DNA of 33,624 nt from Clostridiales bacterium (GTDB lineage: Bacteria; Bacillota; Clostridia; Oscillospirales; Oscillospiraceae): NCBI GenBank assembly GCA_020860385.1, contig JAJBUK010000120.1, forward strand, positions 1 to 33,624, in the 5' to 3' direction. Of this stretch, positions 14,628 to 24,182 are shown one piece after another. Every line of letters starts with the position of its first letter. The stretch's first letter is position 1. The notes under the pieces were generated by a model. It did not search any database and was not told the DNA's origin. It was given only the letters and a program-made list of their open reading frames with translations. The position numbers and the translations under genes were made by a program.

Positions 14628-16010
14628 TTATTCTGCGCCTTTGCCGTGGAGATACTTCTCGATATACTCTGGCTTGATACGCTTCAGCTCGTTCTCCGGC
14701 AGGAGCCGCAGCAGCTCCCAGCCCAAATCCAGCGTCTCGAAGATGGAGCGGTTCTCGTCCTGACCCTGGGAGACGTAGCGGCGCTCGAACTCGTCGGCAA
14801 ACTTGGCGTACTGCAAGTCCACCGGGGAGAGGGCCGCCTCGCCCAGAATGGCCATCAGTTCCTGGTTCTCCTTGCCGGTGGCGTAGGCGGCGAAGAGCTG
14901 GTTCATGGTGCCGGAGTGGTCTTCACGGGTCTTGCCCGCGCCGGTGCCCTTGTCCTTCAGACGGGACAGGGAGGGCATGACGTCGATGGGGGGCAGCACG
15001 CCCTTGCGGTACAGCTCACGGCTCAGGATGATTTGCCCCTCGGTGATATAACCGGTCAGGTCGGGGATGGGGTGGGTCTTATCGTCCTCCGGCATGGTCA
15101 GGATGGGGATCATGGTGATGGAGCCGGGCTGGCCCAGGTGGCGGCCCGCCCGCTCGTACATGGTGGCCAGGTCGGTGTACAGGTAGCCGGGGTAGCCACG
15201 GCGGCCGGGGACTTCCTTCTTGGCAGCGGAGACCTCACGGAGGGCTTCGGCGTAGTTGGTGATGTCGGTCAGGATGACCAGAACGTGCATCCCCTTGTCA
15301 AAGGCCAGGTACTCCGCGGCGGTCAGCGCCATACGGGGGGTGGAGATACGCTCCACGGCGGGGTCATTGGCCAGGTTGATGAAGAGGACGGTGCGCTCCA
15401 GCGCGCCGGTGCGGGTGAACTCCTGGACGAAATACTCCGACTCCTCAAAGGTGATGCCGATGGCGGCAAAGACCACGGCGAAGTTGGAGTCGTCGTCCAG
15501 CACCCTGGCCTGCCGGGCGATTTGGGCGGCCAGCTGGTTGTGGGGCAGGCCGGAGCCGGAGAAGATGGGCAGCTTCTGCCCACGCACCAGGGTGTTCAGC
15601 CCGTCGATGGCGGAGATGCCGGTCTGAATGAACTCGTCCGGGTAGTCCCGGGCGGCGGGGTTCATGGCCAGGCCGTTGATGTCCCGATGGGCTTCCGCCA
15701 GGATTTCCGGGCCGCCGTCAATGGGCTCGCCCATGCCGGAGAACACCCGGCCCAGCATATCGCCGGACACGCCCAACTCCAGGGGATGCCCCAGGAAGCG
15801 CACCTTGGTATCCCGCAGGTTGATGCCGGAGGCGGCCTCGAACAGCTGCACCACGGCGTTGCCGCCGTTGACCTCCAGTACCTTGCCACGGCGGACGGTG
15901 CCGTCGGGCAGTTCGATTTCCACCAGCTCGTCATAGGTGACGCCGTCCACATGGGTGACCACCATCAGGGGGCCGTTGATGGACTCTATGGTTTTATATT
16001 CCTTAATCAT
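14628..16010 (-). CDS. V-type ATP synthase subunit B
   Basis: The non-catalytic nucleotide-binding subunit of the A3B3 head, 460 residues, normal length. The P-loop position reads [18 protein letters not shown], the degenerate form typical of B, and the chain contains [44 protein letters not shown] in family order. Its ATG overlaps the stop of subunit A by four bases (ATGA), giving coupled synthesis of A and B in equal amounts. Confidence 0.97.
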   Translation of the reverse strand: MIKEYKTIESINGPLMVVTHVDGVTYDELVEIELPDGTVRRGKVLEVNGGNAVVQLFEAASGINLRDTKVRFLGHPLELGVSGDMLGRVFSGMGEPIDGGPEILAEAHRDINGLAMNPAARDYPDEFIQTGISAIDGLNTLVRGQKLPIFSGSGLPHNQLAAQIARQARVLDDDSNFAVVFAAIGITFEESEYFVQEFTRTGALERTVLFINLANDPAVERISTPRMALTAAEYLAFDKGMHVLVILTDITNYAEALREVSAAKKEVPGRRGYPGYLYTDLATMYERAGRHLGQPGSITMIPILTMPEDDKTHPIPDLTGYITEGQIILSRELYRKGVLPPIDVMPSLSRLKDKGTGAGKTREDHSGTMNQLFAAYATGKENQELMAILGEAALSPVDLQYAKFADEFERRYVSQGQDENRSIFETLDLGWELLRLLPENELKRIKPEYIEKYLHGKGAE

Positions 16011-17782
16011 CCGTCATCCTCCTCCCCTCGCTCTGCGATTTCCGCGATTTGCTGGGCCATATCCTCAGACAGCTTGGCGTAAACGGCCTCGTACTCGTCC
16101 ACCGGCACGGTCTTGGCCCGGCCAATGCCGTTTCTGGCCTCGATGGTGAACAGGGCGTTCAGGTCGGCCCCCTTGTCCAGGGCGGCGCGGCACAGCCGGT
16201 CATAGTCCAGAATGATTTTCAGCATCAGGAACTGACGGCGGTAGTCGGAGAAGCAGTCAATGTCCACAAAGGCGTTCTGCTGGAGGAAGTCCTCCCGAAT
16301 GATACGGGCGGTCTCCAGGGTCAGCTGGTCCTTGGCGGAGAGGGAGTCCTTGCCCACCAGCTGAACGATTTCGTTCAGGCTGGCCTCCTCCTGGAGGATA
16401 GCCAGGGCCTTGGCCCGGTTCTGGGAGTATTCAGGGCCGAAGTGCTGCTCATACCAGGGCCGCAGGGAGTCCTCATACAGCGAGTAAGAGTTCAGCCAGT
16501 TGATGGCCGGGAAGTGACGGCGATAGGCCAGGGAGGCGTCCAGCGACCAGAACACCTTCACGATGCGCATGGTGCCCTGGCTCACCGGCTCGGACAGGTC
16601 GCCGCCGGGAGGGGAGACGGCGCCAACCGCCGTCAGGCTGCCCTTGCGCTCCCCGTCGGAGCCGATGCACTGGACGATGCCCGCCCGCTCGTAGAACTGA
16701 GCCAGACGGCTGGCCAGGTAGGCGGGGTAGCCTTCCTCGCCGGGCATCTCCTCCATACGGCCGGACATCTCACGGAGGGCCTCCGCCCAGCGGGAGGTGG
16801 AGTCGGCGATAACGGCTACGTCATAGCCCATATCCCGGAAATACTCCGCGATGGTGATGCCGGTGTAGACAGACGCCTCACGGGCGGCCACCGGCATATC
16901 GGAGGTGTTGGCAATCAGCACGGTGCGCTTCATCAGCGTCTCGCCGGTGCGGGGGTCTACCAGCTCCGGGAACTCCCGCAGCACGTCGGTCATCTCGTTG
17001 CCCCGCTCGCCGCAGCCGATATAGACCACGATGTCCACATCCGCCCACTTGGCCAGGGCGTGCTGCACCACGGTCTTGCCGGAGCCGAAGGGGCCGGGGA
17101 CAGCCGCCGTGCCGCCCTTCGCCACGGGGAACAGGGTGTCAATGACCCGCTGGCCGGACTGGAGGGGGACGTTGGGGGGATACTTCTTGGTGTAGGGGCG
17201 GCCCACACGGACGGGCCACTTCTGCATCATGGTCAGCTCCTCGGTGGTGCCGTCGTCATGCTCCAGCACGGCGATGGTGTCGGTGACGGTGAAGGAGCCG
17301 GATTTGATTTCCTTCACGGTGCCGCTGCTCTTCACCGGCACCATGATGTGATGGAGGACGGAGGCGGTCTCCTGCACGTTGCCCAGGAAGTCGCCGCCGA
17401 CGACCCTATCGCCCACTTTCGCGGTGGGGGTGAAGTCCCACTTTTTCTCCCGGTCCAGGGCAGGCACCTCGATGCCGCGGCGGATGTTGGTGCCGCAGAT
17501 GGCCATGATGCCCTCCAGGGGCCGCTGGATACCGTCATAGATATTCTCCAGCAGGCCGGGGCCAAGCTCCACGGACAGCTGGGAGCCGGTGCTTACCACC
17601 TCTGCGCCGGGGCCGAGGCCGGAAGTCTCCTCATAGACCTGGATGGAGGCGGAATCGCCCTCCATGGTCAGAATCTCTCCGATGAGCCGCTGCTCACCCA
17701 CACGCACCACGTCGGACATATTGGCATCCTGCATACCGGTGGCTACCACCAGCGGGCCGGATACCTTTACGATTTTGCCCAT
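16007..17782 (-). CDS. V-type ATP synthase subunit A (catalytic)
   Basis: Catalytic subunit of the V/A-type ATPase, about 591 residues. The Walker A motif GPFGSGKT lies near residue 230, followed by the CGERGNEM loop with the catalytic Glu, and the extra non-homologous insertion typical of A subunits (about 110-200). I place the start at the ATG 17782 ([12 protein letters not shown]), nine bases after AGAAGG; an ATG six bases upstream (17788) is the alternative but is only three bases from that site. A 71-base GC-rich gap separates it from subunit F. Confidence 0.97.
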   Translation of the reverse strand: MGKIVKVSGPLVVATGMQDANMSDVVRVGEQRLIGEILTMEGDSASIQVYEETSGLGPGAEVVSTGSQLSVELGPGLLENIYDGIQRPLEGIMAICGTNIRRGIEVPALDREKKWDFTPTAKVGDRVVGGDFLGNVQETASVLHHIMVPVKSSGTVKEIKSGSFTVTDTIAVLEHDDGTTEELTMMQKWPVRVGRPYTKKYPPNVPLQSGQRVIDTLFPVAKGGTAAVPGPFGSGKTVVQHALAKWADVDIVVYIGCGERGNEMTDVLREFPELVDPRTGETLMKRTVLIANTSDMPVAAREASVYTGITIAEYFRDMGYDVAVIADSTSRWAEALREMSGRMEEMPGEEGYPAYLASRLAQFYERAGIVQCIGSDGERKGSLTAVGAVSPPGGDLSEPVSQGTMRIVKVFWSLDASLAYRRHFPAINWLNSYSLYEDSLRPWYEQHFGPEYSQNRAKALAILQEEASLNEIVQLVGKDSLSAKDQLTLETARIIREDFLQQNAFVDIDCFSDYRRQFLMLKIILDYDRLCRAALDKGADLNALFTIEARNGIGRAKTVPVDEYEAVYAKLSEDMAQQIAEIAERGEEDDG

Positions 17783-17859
17783 TCGCATTTACCTTCTTTC
17801 AAAATAGGGTAGCCGCCTGCCGCCTGCGCCGGGCATCCCGGGCGGGGAAGGCGGATTCG

Positions 17860-18171
17860 TTACAAAATGTCGGCGCCCACGGCCCGCTCCACGGAATCGG
17901 TGATGTTCTGCATCCCAATGCCGAGGCTGCCCGCCTTGCCGGGAATCAGGATGATGGCCGGCATGACCTCGTCCTTATACTTGGCGATTTCATCCTGCAT
18001 CTCCGCGGCGTACTGCTCCGTCAGGTAGATGATGGCGGTCTTGCCGTCCCGGGCCAGGTGGTGGAGGGTCTTTCTGGCCTCCTCCACCGTCTCCGCGGAG
18101 TAGACCGCCAGCCCCAGGGCCTTGAAGCCCATAACGGACTCCCGGTCGCCCAGCACTGCAATGTTATACAT
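17860..18171 (-). CDS. V-type ATP synthase subunit F
   Basis: Small central-stalk subunit with a Rossmann-like fold, about 103 residues: MYNIAVLGDRESVMGFKALG, IIYLTEQYA and AIILIPG in the usual order. It binds subunit D and regulates the head. The ATG at 18171 overlaps the 3' end of subunit C by eight bases; a GTG nine bases upstream (18180) sits closer to an AAAGG motif and is possible. Confidence 0.94.
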   Translation of the reverse strand: MYNIAVLGDRESVMGFKALGLAVYSAETVEEARKTLHHLARDGKTAIIYLTEQYAAEMQDEIAKYKDEVMPAIILIPGKAGSLGIGMQNITDSVERAVGADIL

Positions 18172-19171
18172 AGGATTCACGCAGCCTTTCCCGGATGGTT
18201 TCCGCGCTGAGACCGGCCAAACGCCCGGTCATAATGATGCGAACGGCGGTCAGCTCGTTCTCCTTGGCCACCAGATAGGCCACCACCGGCTGCTCCCCAA
18301 AGGGGATATACTTGGAGGCGGCGATATAGCGCACCAGGGCGTTGTCGCAGGCCTTCTCGAAGCCGGTGAGCTCGCCGCCGTGGATGGCGGCCTGGCCCAA
18401 CTCCGCCGCCTGCTGGAACAGGCTGTCCCGGTACACATGGGTCAGGGCGTCCTCCTCTTCCGTGCAGTGGAGCACCTGCTCCACGCTGACGTTGCCGCCC
18501 TCGAACAGGATGCCCTCCAGGAAGGAGCGCTTCTTGCCCATCCGCAGCACCCGCACCAGGCTTTTCAGGTTGGCGGCGTCCACCAGCAGGCGGACGTAGC
18601 CCTCCAGAAAGTCGGAGCCGGTGGCCTCGGCCAGCGCTGCCATCTCCCGGAAGTAGGCCCGATCCAGCACGCAGTCGCTGCGCTGGGGGTCGTGGGAGGT
18701 GGTCAGCAGTTCTCTGGCCTCTCTGGCGGCGTCCAGCAGGGGGGTGCTGTCGCCCTTCCCCCGGTCTTTAGAGGACTTCAGCTGCTCCGCCAGCTCCTCA
18801 GGGGGCACTCGGCCGCAGTCCACCAGCAGCCGGGCGGGGTCAAGGCCCATGGCCTCGCTTTTCAGGATGGTCTTTACATTGTGATAATCGTACTTTACCT
18901 TGAACACGTCAATCATGGCGGGGTCAGGGGCGTAGGCATACAGGTCGTCAAAGACCTTCTCCCGCATTTTCACCAGGGCGGCGTTGACAGCGTCCACGTC
19001 CACCACAGGCATCTCGGGATAGCCACATTCCACCAGCACCTTGACCGCTTCCTCGTTGGTTTGAGCGTCCAGCATCCGCTCCATGCGCTCCCTGGTCAGC
19101 AGGGTGCGCTCCAGCACGCGGATACGGGTGGAGAGGAACAGATATTCGGTGTCCTTAACCTTATGAGACAT
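18164..19171 (-). CDS. V-type ATP synthase subunit C
   Basis: The funnel-shaped linker between the central stalk and the K ring, 335 residues, all-helical. The start (YLFLSTRIRVLERTLLTRERMERML), the HNVKTILKSEAMG segment and the C-terminal VVAYLVAKENELTAVRIIMTGRLAGL are characteristic of V-ATPase C/AC39 proteins. AAGGAGGAAC precedes the ATG. It is followed directly by subunit F. Confidence 0.95.
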   Translation of the reverse strand: MSHKVKDTEYLFLSTRIRVLERTLLTRERMERMLDAQTNEEAVKVLVECGYPEMPVVDVDAVNAALVKMREKVFDDLYAYAPDPAMIDVFKVKYDYHNVKTILKSEAMGLDPARLLVDCGRVPPEELAEQLKSSKDRGKGDSTPLLDAAREARELLTTSHDPQRSDCVLDRAYFREMAALAEATGSDFLEGYVRLLVDAANLKSLVRVLRMGKKRSFLEGILFEGGNVSVEQVLHCTEEEDALTHVYRDSLFQQAAELGQAAIHGGELTGFEKACDNALVRYIAASKYIPFGEQPVVAYLVAKENELTAVRIIMTGRLAGLSAETIRERLRESYV

Positions 19172-19216
19172 TACGTTCCTCCTTCACTGATTTGACGGGC
19201 CTCGCCCGTCCCCCGT

Positions 19217-19819
19217 TCAGGAAGGCGTTTCATCAAACAGCACCTTTGCCACCTCACCGGCGGTCTGGTTCCTGGCCAGACGCACCAGCGTGGGGAAGGC
19301 GCAGTTGACCTCCACCCCTCCATCGCTCAGCACCAGGCCGCCCTGGAAGCGCCCCGTCTCCGGGGACAGGCTCAGCTTGCCCTTGCCGCCCAGCAGCTCA
19401 TTGGCTCTGGCCACCACCTGGGGGCCGCACTGGGCCCGGGTGGCTTCGTCCAGCACCACCTGCTCCCTGCCGGAGCTGCTGGCCTGAGCCGCCAGCTTCG
19501 CCAGCAGCTCGGTCATCTCCGCCGGGGGCAGGGATTGCAGCTTCTCCAGCGCCAGCTGGAAGGCTTCGTCCAGCATTTCCTGCCGGGTTTTCAGCAGCAG
19601 CTGCCGGGATTGCATCTCCGCCGCGGAGCAGAGGCGCTCCTCCCGCTCCCTGGCGTCGGCCTCGCCCTTGGCCAGGGCTTCAGCGGAAACCTGGTCCGCC
19701 TGGGCCTGATAGCGCTGGGCGGTGGCGTCCGCCTGCTCCTGGGCGCGGGAGAGGATGGCGTCCACCTCCGCCTGGGCGTCGGCGTCAATGCGCTGGATGA
19801 TTTTTTCAATACCAGTCAT
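19217..19819 (-). CDS. V-type ATP synthase subunit E
   Basis: Peripheral-stalk (stator) subunit, 200 residues. The first half is a long Ala/Glu/Gln-rich coiled coil (GIEKIIQRIDADAQAEVDAI onward) that pairs with the H/G subunit at 22312, and the second half is a globular domain that holds the head. GAAAGGAG lies just before the ATG. Order K-E-C matches the Enterococcus hirae ntp operon. Confidence 0.94.
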   Translation of the reverse strand: MTGIEKIIQRIDADAQAEVDAILSRAQEQADATAQRYQAQADQVSAEALAKGEADAREREERLCSAAEMQSRQLLLKTRQEMLDEAFQLALEKLQSLPPAEMTELLAKLAAQASSSGREQVVLDEATRAQCGPQVVARANELLGGKGKLSLSPETGRFQGGLVLSDGGVEVNCAFPTLVRLARNQTAGEVAKVLFDETPS

Positions 19820-19859
19820 GTCACTTCTCCTTTCAACCAGTCAGTCCCACACAGGGGAG

Positions 19860-20348
19860 TTAGCCGGTGATGGAGCTGGTCAGGAACATGATGGTCAGGA
19901 AGGAAGCCAGCAGGCACAGGATGGCGTAGAACTCCACCATGACCGTCAGGATGATGCCCTTGGACATTTCCTCGGGGCGCTTGGCTACCAGGGCCACGCC
20001 GGAGGCGGCGCAGCGGGCCTGGGCGATGGCACTGAAATAGCCGCCGAAGGCCATAGGCATACAGGCCAGCAGATAGCCGATGCCCTGGGGCACGGTCAGG
20101 GTCAGGGGGTCACCTGCCATGACGTTCAGCTGGAGCATGGCCCAGAACCAGATGACCAGGCCGTACAGGCCCTGGGTGCCGGGCAGAATCTGGAGGATCA
20201 GGCAGGACGTGAACTTGCTGGGGTCCTCGGTCAGGACGCCCGCAGAGGCTTCGCCCACCATGCCAACGCCCCGGCCGGAGCCGATGCAGCAAATCAGAAC
20301 AGCAAAGGATGCGCCGAAGATGGCGATTGCAAGACCTAAATTATCCAT
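19860..20348 (-). CDS. V-type ATP synthase subunit K (rotor ring), Na+-type
   Basis: A 162-residue, four-helix rotor-ring proteolipid formed by two fused hairpins (GSGRGVGMVGEAS in the first repeat; the second keeps the carboxylate). It closely follows E. hirae NtpK. The residues that ligate Na+ there are present: Leu55, Thr58 and Gln59 in ILPGTQGLYG, Gln110 in SAIAQAR and the carboxylate Glu139 in VMVEFYAIL. This points to Na+ coupling. As in NtpK, only one carboxylate serves the two hairpins. GAGGAGGAAA precedes the ATG. Confidence 0.95.
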   Translation of the reverse strand: MDNLGLAIAIFGASFAVLICCIGSGRGVGMVGEASAGVLTEDPSKFTSCLILQILPGTQGLYGLVIWFWAMLQLNVMAGDPLTLTVPQGIGYLLACMPMAFGGYFSAIAQARCAASGVALVAKRPEEMSKGIILTVMVEFYAILCLLASFLTIMFLTSSITG

Positions 20349-20350
20349 AG

Positions 20351-22312
20351 TTAAGTTTCCTCCTCGATAATATCGACAAATTTTGTGTTATAGTGCAGCG
20401 GCTTGAAGAAGGTGCCGCCGTCCTTATAGAACTTGCCGTAGTACTCCAGATACTGAAGCCGGGCGGCGTGGACGTAGGTGCCAACCAGGTTGACGCCGAT
20501 GTTGAAGACGTGGCCAATGAGAAAGATGAGGATAAAGGCGATGATGTTGCCGGGCAGCGCCGCCAGGGTGTTGAACACCATGGCGATGACGCTGGTGGCC
20601 AGCATCAGGGCCATCAGACGGGCGTAGGACAGGAGGTCGGACAGCCAGCTGGTGATGTCGTACAGCGAGGAAACGCCGCCGAAAATCTTGCTGAAAATGC
20701 CCTTGTTGTGCCTGCCCTGGGTGGCCACCAGGGCCACCACGCCGACAATCAGCCCCACCGGGGAGCCGGTCAGGGCAATCACGCCGATGCCAATGAAAAG
20801 GATCCACCAGGGCACCACATCCAGGATGCCCTCCATGGGGTGTCCGTCCCTGGCCTCCATATAGATGTGGATGCACTGGCCGCACACCAGCTGCAACGCG
20901 CCCAGGACGATGGAGAGAATCAACAGGGTCATGGGGTCGTTGATGGGGTTGACGATGATGCCGTTATTGAAGGTTTGCAGCCAGGCCGGAAGCTCCTCCG
21001 AGGCGATGCCCAGGAAGGACTCGCTGAACACCTCGATGGAGTTGCCGAAGAAGCCGCCGGTGAAGATGCCGCAGATAAAGGTGGACAGGCCCAGCCATTG
21101 GCCCAGGCCAAAGGCGTTGCCCATGCCTCCCTTGGGGTGATAGAGCCGAGTGATGAGGAAGGACACCAGGAAAATCACGATGCCATACCCCACATCGGCA
21201 AACATAAAGCCGAAGAAGAATACATACCAGAAGAACACCACCGGGTTGGGGTCGATGCCGTCATAGGCGGGGGCGGAGTACATCTCCGTCACCATGTTGA
21301 TAGGCTTCATCCAGTCCGGGTTGTCCAGCTTGGAGGGGGGCATTTCTCCCTCCTCCGGGTCGGTGAGCTCATAGGCCAGGTCGAACTTTTTCAGTTCCCG
21401 CTCCAGCTTGTCCTGCTTGGGGGCCTCCACCCAGCCTTCCAGGTAGACGATTTGGCCGTCGGTCAGGCCGTTCTCCTCCGCCGCCTCCTTGGCGGCGTCC
21501 TGGTTCAGCCTGTCCTGGAGAAGCTGCAAGTCGCTGCGGCAGGGGCCGAGGGCCACGATGCGGGCCTTGGCGGCCTCCTTCTCCCCTTCCATGCGGTCAA
21601 GCTCCGCCGTCAGGGCCTGGATATTCTCCCGGGCGGTGCCGGTAAATTCCTTGAACCGGATGGAGGAGAAGGTGTAGGGCTTCAGCACCTCCTGGGCGCT
21701 GGGCCACTCCGCCTTGTGGCAGATGAGGAGGACGTAGTGGAACTCCTTGTCCTCACTGATGGGCATCAGCTCCGTCAGCGGGGCACGTTGGGCCAACTCG
21801 CCCCGCACCTCATCCAGGTCGGTGGCGGTGGGGATGGTGCCCATCAGGAGGATGGTGGTCTGGGTGCCCTCTTGCTCCAGAGGTAAATCCAGCGTCTCCC
21901 AGGGGGTCAGGCTGGCCCGCTGGGCGGACAGCCGCTCCTGCTGGGTGGTGAGCTGGGCGATGGTGGATACGCATTCATTGATTTCCTGCGCGTTTGCCAG
22001 AGACGCCTTTGCCCGTTCCCCGTCGAAGAAGTCTGCCTCCGAGATGGGGGTTCGCTTGACGAAGAGGCCGGTTTTCACCGGGGCGTACTTTTTCAGCGTC
22101 GCCAGCGCACTGGTCACCGATGCGAGGTCCGCCTTGACATCGCCCAGGCTGCTGGTGGCCCTGCTGAGCAGGGCGGCCCAGTCCGGGTCAGACAACAGCT
22201 CGTCCGGCTCCGACATCTCCACACAGCCAACATGAAGCAGCCGGGAGAACAGTTCGTCCCGCTCCTCCGCCATCACAATCAGGCGCAGCCGCTTCATTCT
22301 GACAATGGACAT
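20351..22312 (-). CDS. V-type ATP synthase subunit I
   Basis: The membrane stator (a/I subunit), 653 residues. The first half is a soluble, coiled-coil stalk-binding domain; the second half has about seven to eight membrane helices from PVVFFWYVFFFGFMFADVGYG onward. The essential ion-pathway Arg lies in SYARLMALMLA, facing Glu139 of subunit K. Its ATG shares one base with the stop of the preceding gene (TGATG), so translation is coupled. Only two bases separate it from subunit K. Confidence 0.96.
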   Translation of the reverse strand: MSIVRMKRLRLIVMAEERDELFSRLLHVGCVEMSEPDELLSDPDWAALLSRATSSLGDVKADLASVTSALATLKKYAPVKTGLFVKRTPISEADFFDGERAKASLANAQEINECVSTIAQLTTQQERLSAQRASLTPWETLDLPLEQEGTQTTILLMGTIPTATDLDEVRGELAQRAPLTELMPISEDKEFHYVLLICHKAEWPSAQEVLKPYTFSSIRFKEFTGTARENIQALTAELDRMEGEKEAAKARIVALGPCRSDLQLLQDRLNQDAAKEAAEENGLTDGQIVYLEGWVEAPKQDKLERELKKFDLAYELTDPEEGEMPPSKLDNPDWMKPINMVTEMYSAPAYDGIDPNPVVFFWYVFFFGFMFADVGYGIVIFLVSFLITRLYHPKGGMGNAFGLGQWLGLSTFICGIFTGGFFGNSIEVFSESFLGIASEELPAWLQTFNNGIIVNPINDPMTLLILSIVLGALQLVCGQCIHIYMEARDGHPMEGILDVVPWWILFIGIGVIALTGSPVGLIVGVVALVATQGRHNKGIFSKIFGGVSSLYDITSWLSDLLSYARLMALMLATSVIAMVFNTLAALPGNIIAFILIFLIGHVFNIGVNLVGTYVHAARLQYLEYYGKFYKDGGTFFKPLHYNTKFVDIIEEET

Positions 22313-22626
22313 CAGGCATTCACCACCCTTTCGACAATCAGTGATGCTGCCTGCTCAAGCCGCTGCTGGGCCTGGGCGCGGAGCTGGTCGCAGGCACCTT
22401 CCGCTTCCCGGATGATCTGGTCCGTGCGGACGCCGGCCCGCTGCTCGGCCTGGGCCATCAGCTCCGCCACGGCGTCGCCTGCGGCCTGCCTAGCCTGCTG
22501 CACAGTGGCCTGCCCGGCCTTCTCCGCGTCGGATGCCAGCTTCTTCGCTTCCTGCTGTGCCTCGGCCTTGCGCGCCTTCGCCCGCTCTTCCGCTTCCGTC
22601 ACTTGTTTGACTGCTTCCAGAGACAT
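22312..22626 (-). CDS. V-type ATP synthase subunit G/H (peripheral stalk)
   Basis: A 104-residue protein that is nearly all coiled coil, rich in Ala, Glu, Gln and Arg, with no membrane helix. By position (first gene before I) and composition it is the stalk partner of subunit E, equivalent to NtpF of E. hirae. AAAGGCGGTGAG precedes the ATG. It is the first gene of the operon, about 95 bases after a clear promoter. Confidence 0.85.
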   Translation of the reverse strand: MSLEAVKQVTEAEERAKARKAEAQQEAKKLASDAEKAGQATVQQARQAAGDAVAELMAQAEQRAGVRTDQIIREAEGACDQLRAQAQQRLEQAASLIVERVVNA

Positions 22627-22724
22627 CGTCTCACCGCCTTTCTGTTCTTTGATTTTGTCATCCCGCTGGGATAACTTGGTTTCGTATCCTTTTTTCGGTA
22701 AAGTGGCAAGGATACTGCTTCTTT

Positions 22725-22753
22725 ATTCTATCCCAAAACACGGGCGTTTGCAA
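22725..22753 (-). promoter_or_regulatory. sigma-A promoter of the V-ATPase operon
   Basis: On the minus strand TTGCAA (22753-22748) and TAGAAT (22730-22725) are exactly 17 bases apart. Transcription would start near 22718, leaving a leader of about 90 bases before the first subunit gene. Confidence 0.8.
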
Positions 22754-23043
22754 GGATTTCTTTTGTGAAATTTGTGCAAAATAATGGGCAAAATTTGAAG
22801 TATGTCCCAGAGCAGCCTGCTGCGGGAGGCGCTTCGGCCAGGGGCGCGGGCCGCCCCTGGGGGAAGTCTTACAAAATTATTAAAATTTGAAAAACCGGTT
22901 CCATTTGCGGAATAAACGTGCTATAATACTGTGGCGATAGCGTTTGCCGTCTGTTTATCGCTGTTTTTGCCCATTTTAGGCGGTTTTCAAGGGGGATGCC
23001 CCGATGGGGCCGAACCGATACGATTACAAAGGAGTAGATCAAC
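22754..23043. other. intergenic region between the divergent ATPase operon and glycosyltransferase gene
   Basis: The total gap between start codons is 417 bases. A GC-rich hairpin (CCAGGGGC / GCCCCTGG, within about 22836-22860) sits in otherwise AT-rich sequence. The part downstream of the glycosyltransferase promoter has GCGATA...TATCGC followed by TGTTTTT (about 22934-22968), a weak attenuator-like hairpin. I see no small gene. Confidence 0.5.
22919..22927 (+). promoter_or_regulatory. extended -10 promoter of the glycosyltransferase gene
   Basis: TGC followed by a perfect TATAAT (22922-22927) forms an extended -10 element. No matching -35 box is present at 16-18 bases, as is common for extended -10 promoters. 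The implied leader is about 110 bases. Confidence 0.6.
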
Positions 23044-24066
23044 TTGAAGCTGATTAGCTTTGCCGTTCCCTGCTACAACTCTGCGGCCTATATGTCTCAC
23101 TGCATTGAAACGCTGCTCAGCGCGGGGGAGGAAGCGGAGATCATTCTGGTGGACGACGGCTCCACCGATGAAACGGGGGCCATTGCCGACGCCTATGCGG
23201 AGAAATACCCCTCCATCGTGCGGGTCATTCATCAGCCCAACGGCGGCCACGGCGAGGGCGTGAACCAGGGCGTTCGGAACGCCACAGGGGTCTATTACAA
23301 GGTGGTGGATTCGGACGACTGGCTGGATATGCAGGCGCTGAAACAGGTGATGGCGAAGCTGCGGGAGTTTGCCGCCCAGCCCAAGCCGGTGGATATGGTC
23401 ATCGCCAACTACGTCTATGAGCACGCGGAGGACGGCACCCACCACACGGTCGACTATCACAGGGTCTTCCCGGAGGACAAGGTGTTCACCTGGGACGAGG
23501 TGGGTCACTGGGGGGTCAGCCAATACCTGCTGATGCACTCCGTCATTTACCGCACCCAGCTCCTGCGGGACTGCGGGCTGGAGCTGCCCAAGCACACCTT
23601 CTATGTGGACAATATCTTCGTCTATCAGCCCCTGCCCAGCGTGTACACCATGTACTACATGAATCTGGACCTGTACCGCTACTTCATCGGCCGGGCCGAC
23701 CAGAGCGTCAACGAGGCGGTGATGGTGAAGCGTATCGACCAGCAGCTGCTGGTCACCCGGCTGATGATCGACTGCTGCGACCTGACGGAGCTGCGCCAGC
23801 GCCGGAAGAAGGTGGCGTCCTATATGGTTCGCTACCTGACGATGATGATGTGCATCTGTTCTATGTTCCTAATCATCGACGGCAGCGACGAGGCGCTGCA
23901 AAAGCGCTCGGACATCTGGGCCTACCTGAAGCAGGCTGACCAGCGCCTCTATGATAAGATTCGTCACCGCAGCCTGGCGACCATCACCATGCTGCCCACC
24001 TACCAGGGCCGGAAGCTCACCGTCCGGGTGTACCATCTGGTGCAAAAAGTGTACAAATTCAATTAA
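23044..24066 (+). CDS. family 2 glycosyltransferase
   Basis: A 340-residue GT-A fold enzyme: FAVPCYNSAAYMSHCIETLL, the nucleotide-binding VDDGSTDET (Asp37/38), QPNGGHGEGVNQGV and the metal-binding DSDDW (89-93). It transfers a sugar from a nucleotide donor, probably to a cell-envelope or surface polysaccharide acceptor; the substrate is not predictable. It has no membrane helices. The start is TTG at 23044, supported by AAAGGAG ten bases upstream; the first ATG (23092) would remove the first beta strand of the core. It has its own promoter and terminator, so it is probably monocistronic. Confidence 0.9.
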   Translation: MKLISFAVPCYNSAAYMSHCIETLLSAGEEAEIILVDDGSTDETGAIADAYAEKYPSIVRVIHQPNGGHGEGVNQGVRNATGVYYKVVDSDDWLDMQALKQVMAKLREFAAQPKPVDMVIANYVYEHAEDGTHHTVDYHRVFPEDKVFTWDEVGHWGVSQYLLMHSVIYRTQLLRDCGLELPKHTFYVDNIFVYQPLPSVYTMYYMNLDLYRYFIGRADQSVNEAVMVKRIDQQLLVTRLMIDCCDLTELRQRRKKVASYMVRYLTMMMCICSMFLIIDGSDEALQKRSDIWAYLKQADQRLYDKIRHRSLATITMLPTYQGRKLTVRVYHLVQKVYKFN

Positions 24067-24074
24067 ACGACCCG

Positions 24075-24106
24075 AACAGCCGTTACGCCTCCGAGTGACG
24101 GCTGTT
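24075..24106 (+). terminator. terminator of the glycosyltransferase gene
   Basis: AACAGCCGTTAC (24075-24086) pairs with GTGACGGCTGTT (24095-24106), with one G-U, then TTCCGTCTTATTT. It starts about ten bases after the stop codon. The T-run is interrupted but the stem is strong. Confidence 0.7.
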
Positions 24107-24140
24107 TCCGTCTTATTTGACCCGTTTGCCGTCAGGGCGC

Positions 24141-24170
24141 AAAAAAGAGCGCCGGATAGTCCGGCGCTCT
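24141..24170 (-). terminator. terminator of the nicotinate phosphoribosyltransferase gene
   Basis: A perfect 11-bp stem (24146-24156 with 24160-24170, arms AGAGCGCCGGA / TCCGGCGCTCT) with a three-base loop is followed on the minus strand by TTTTTT. It ends about 12 bases past the gene's stop. Confidence 0.92.
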
Positions 24171-24182
24171 GGGGATGTTCGA

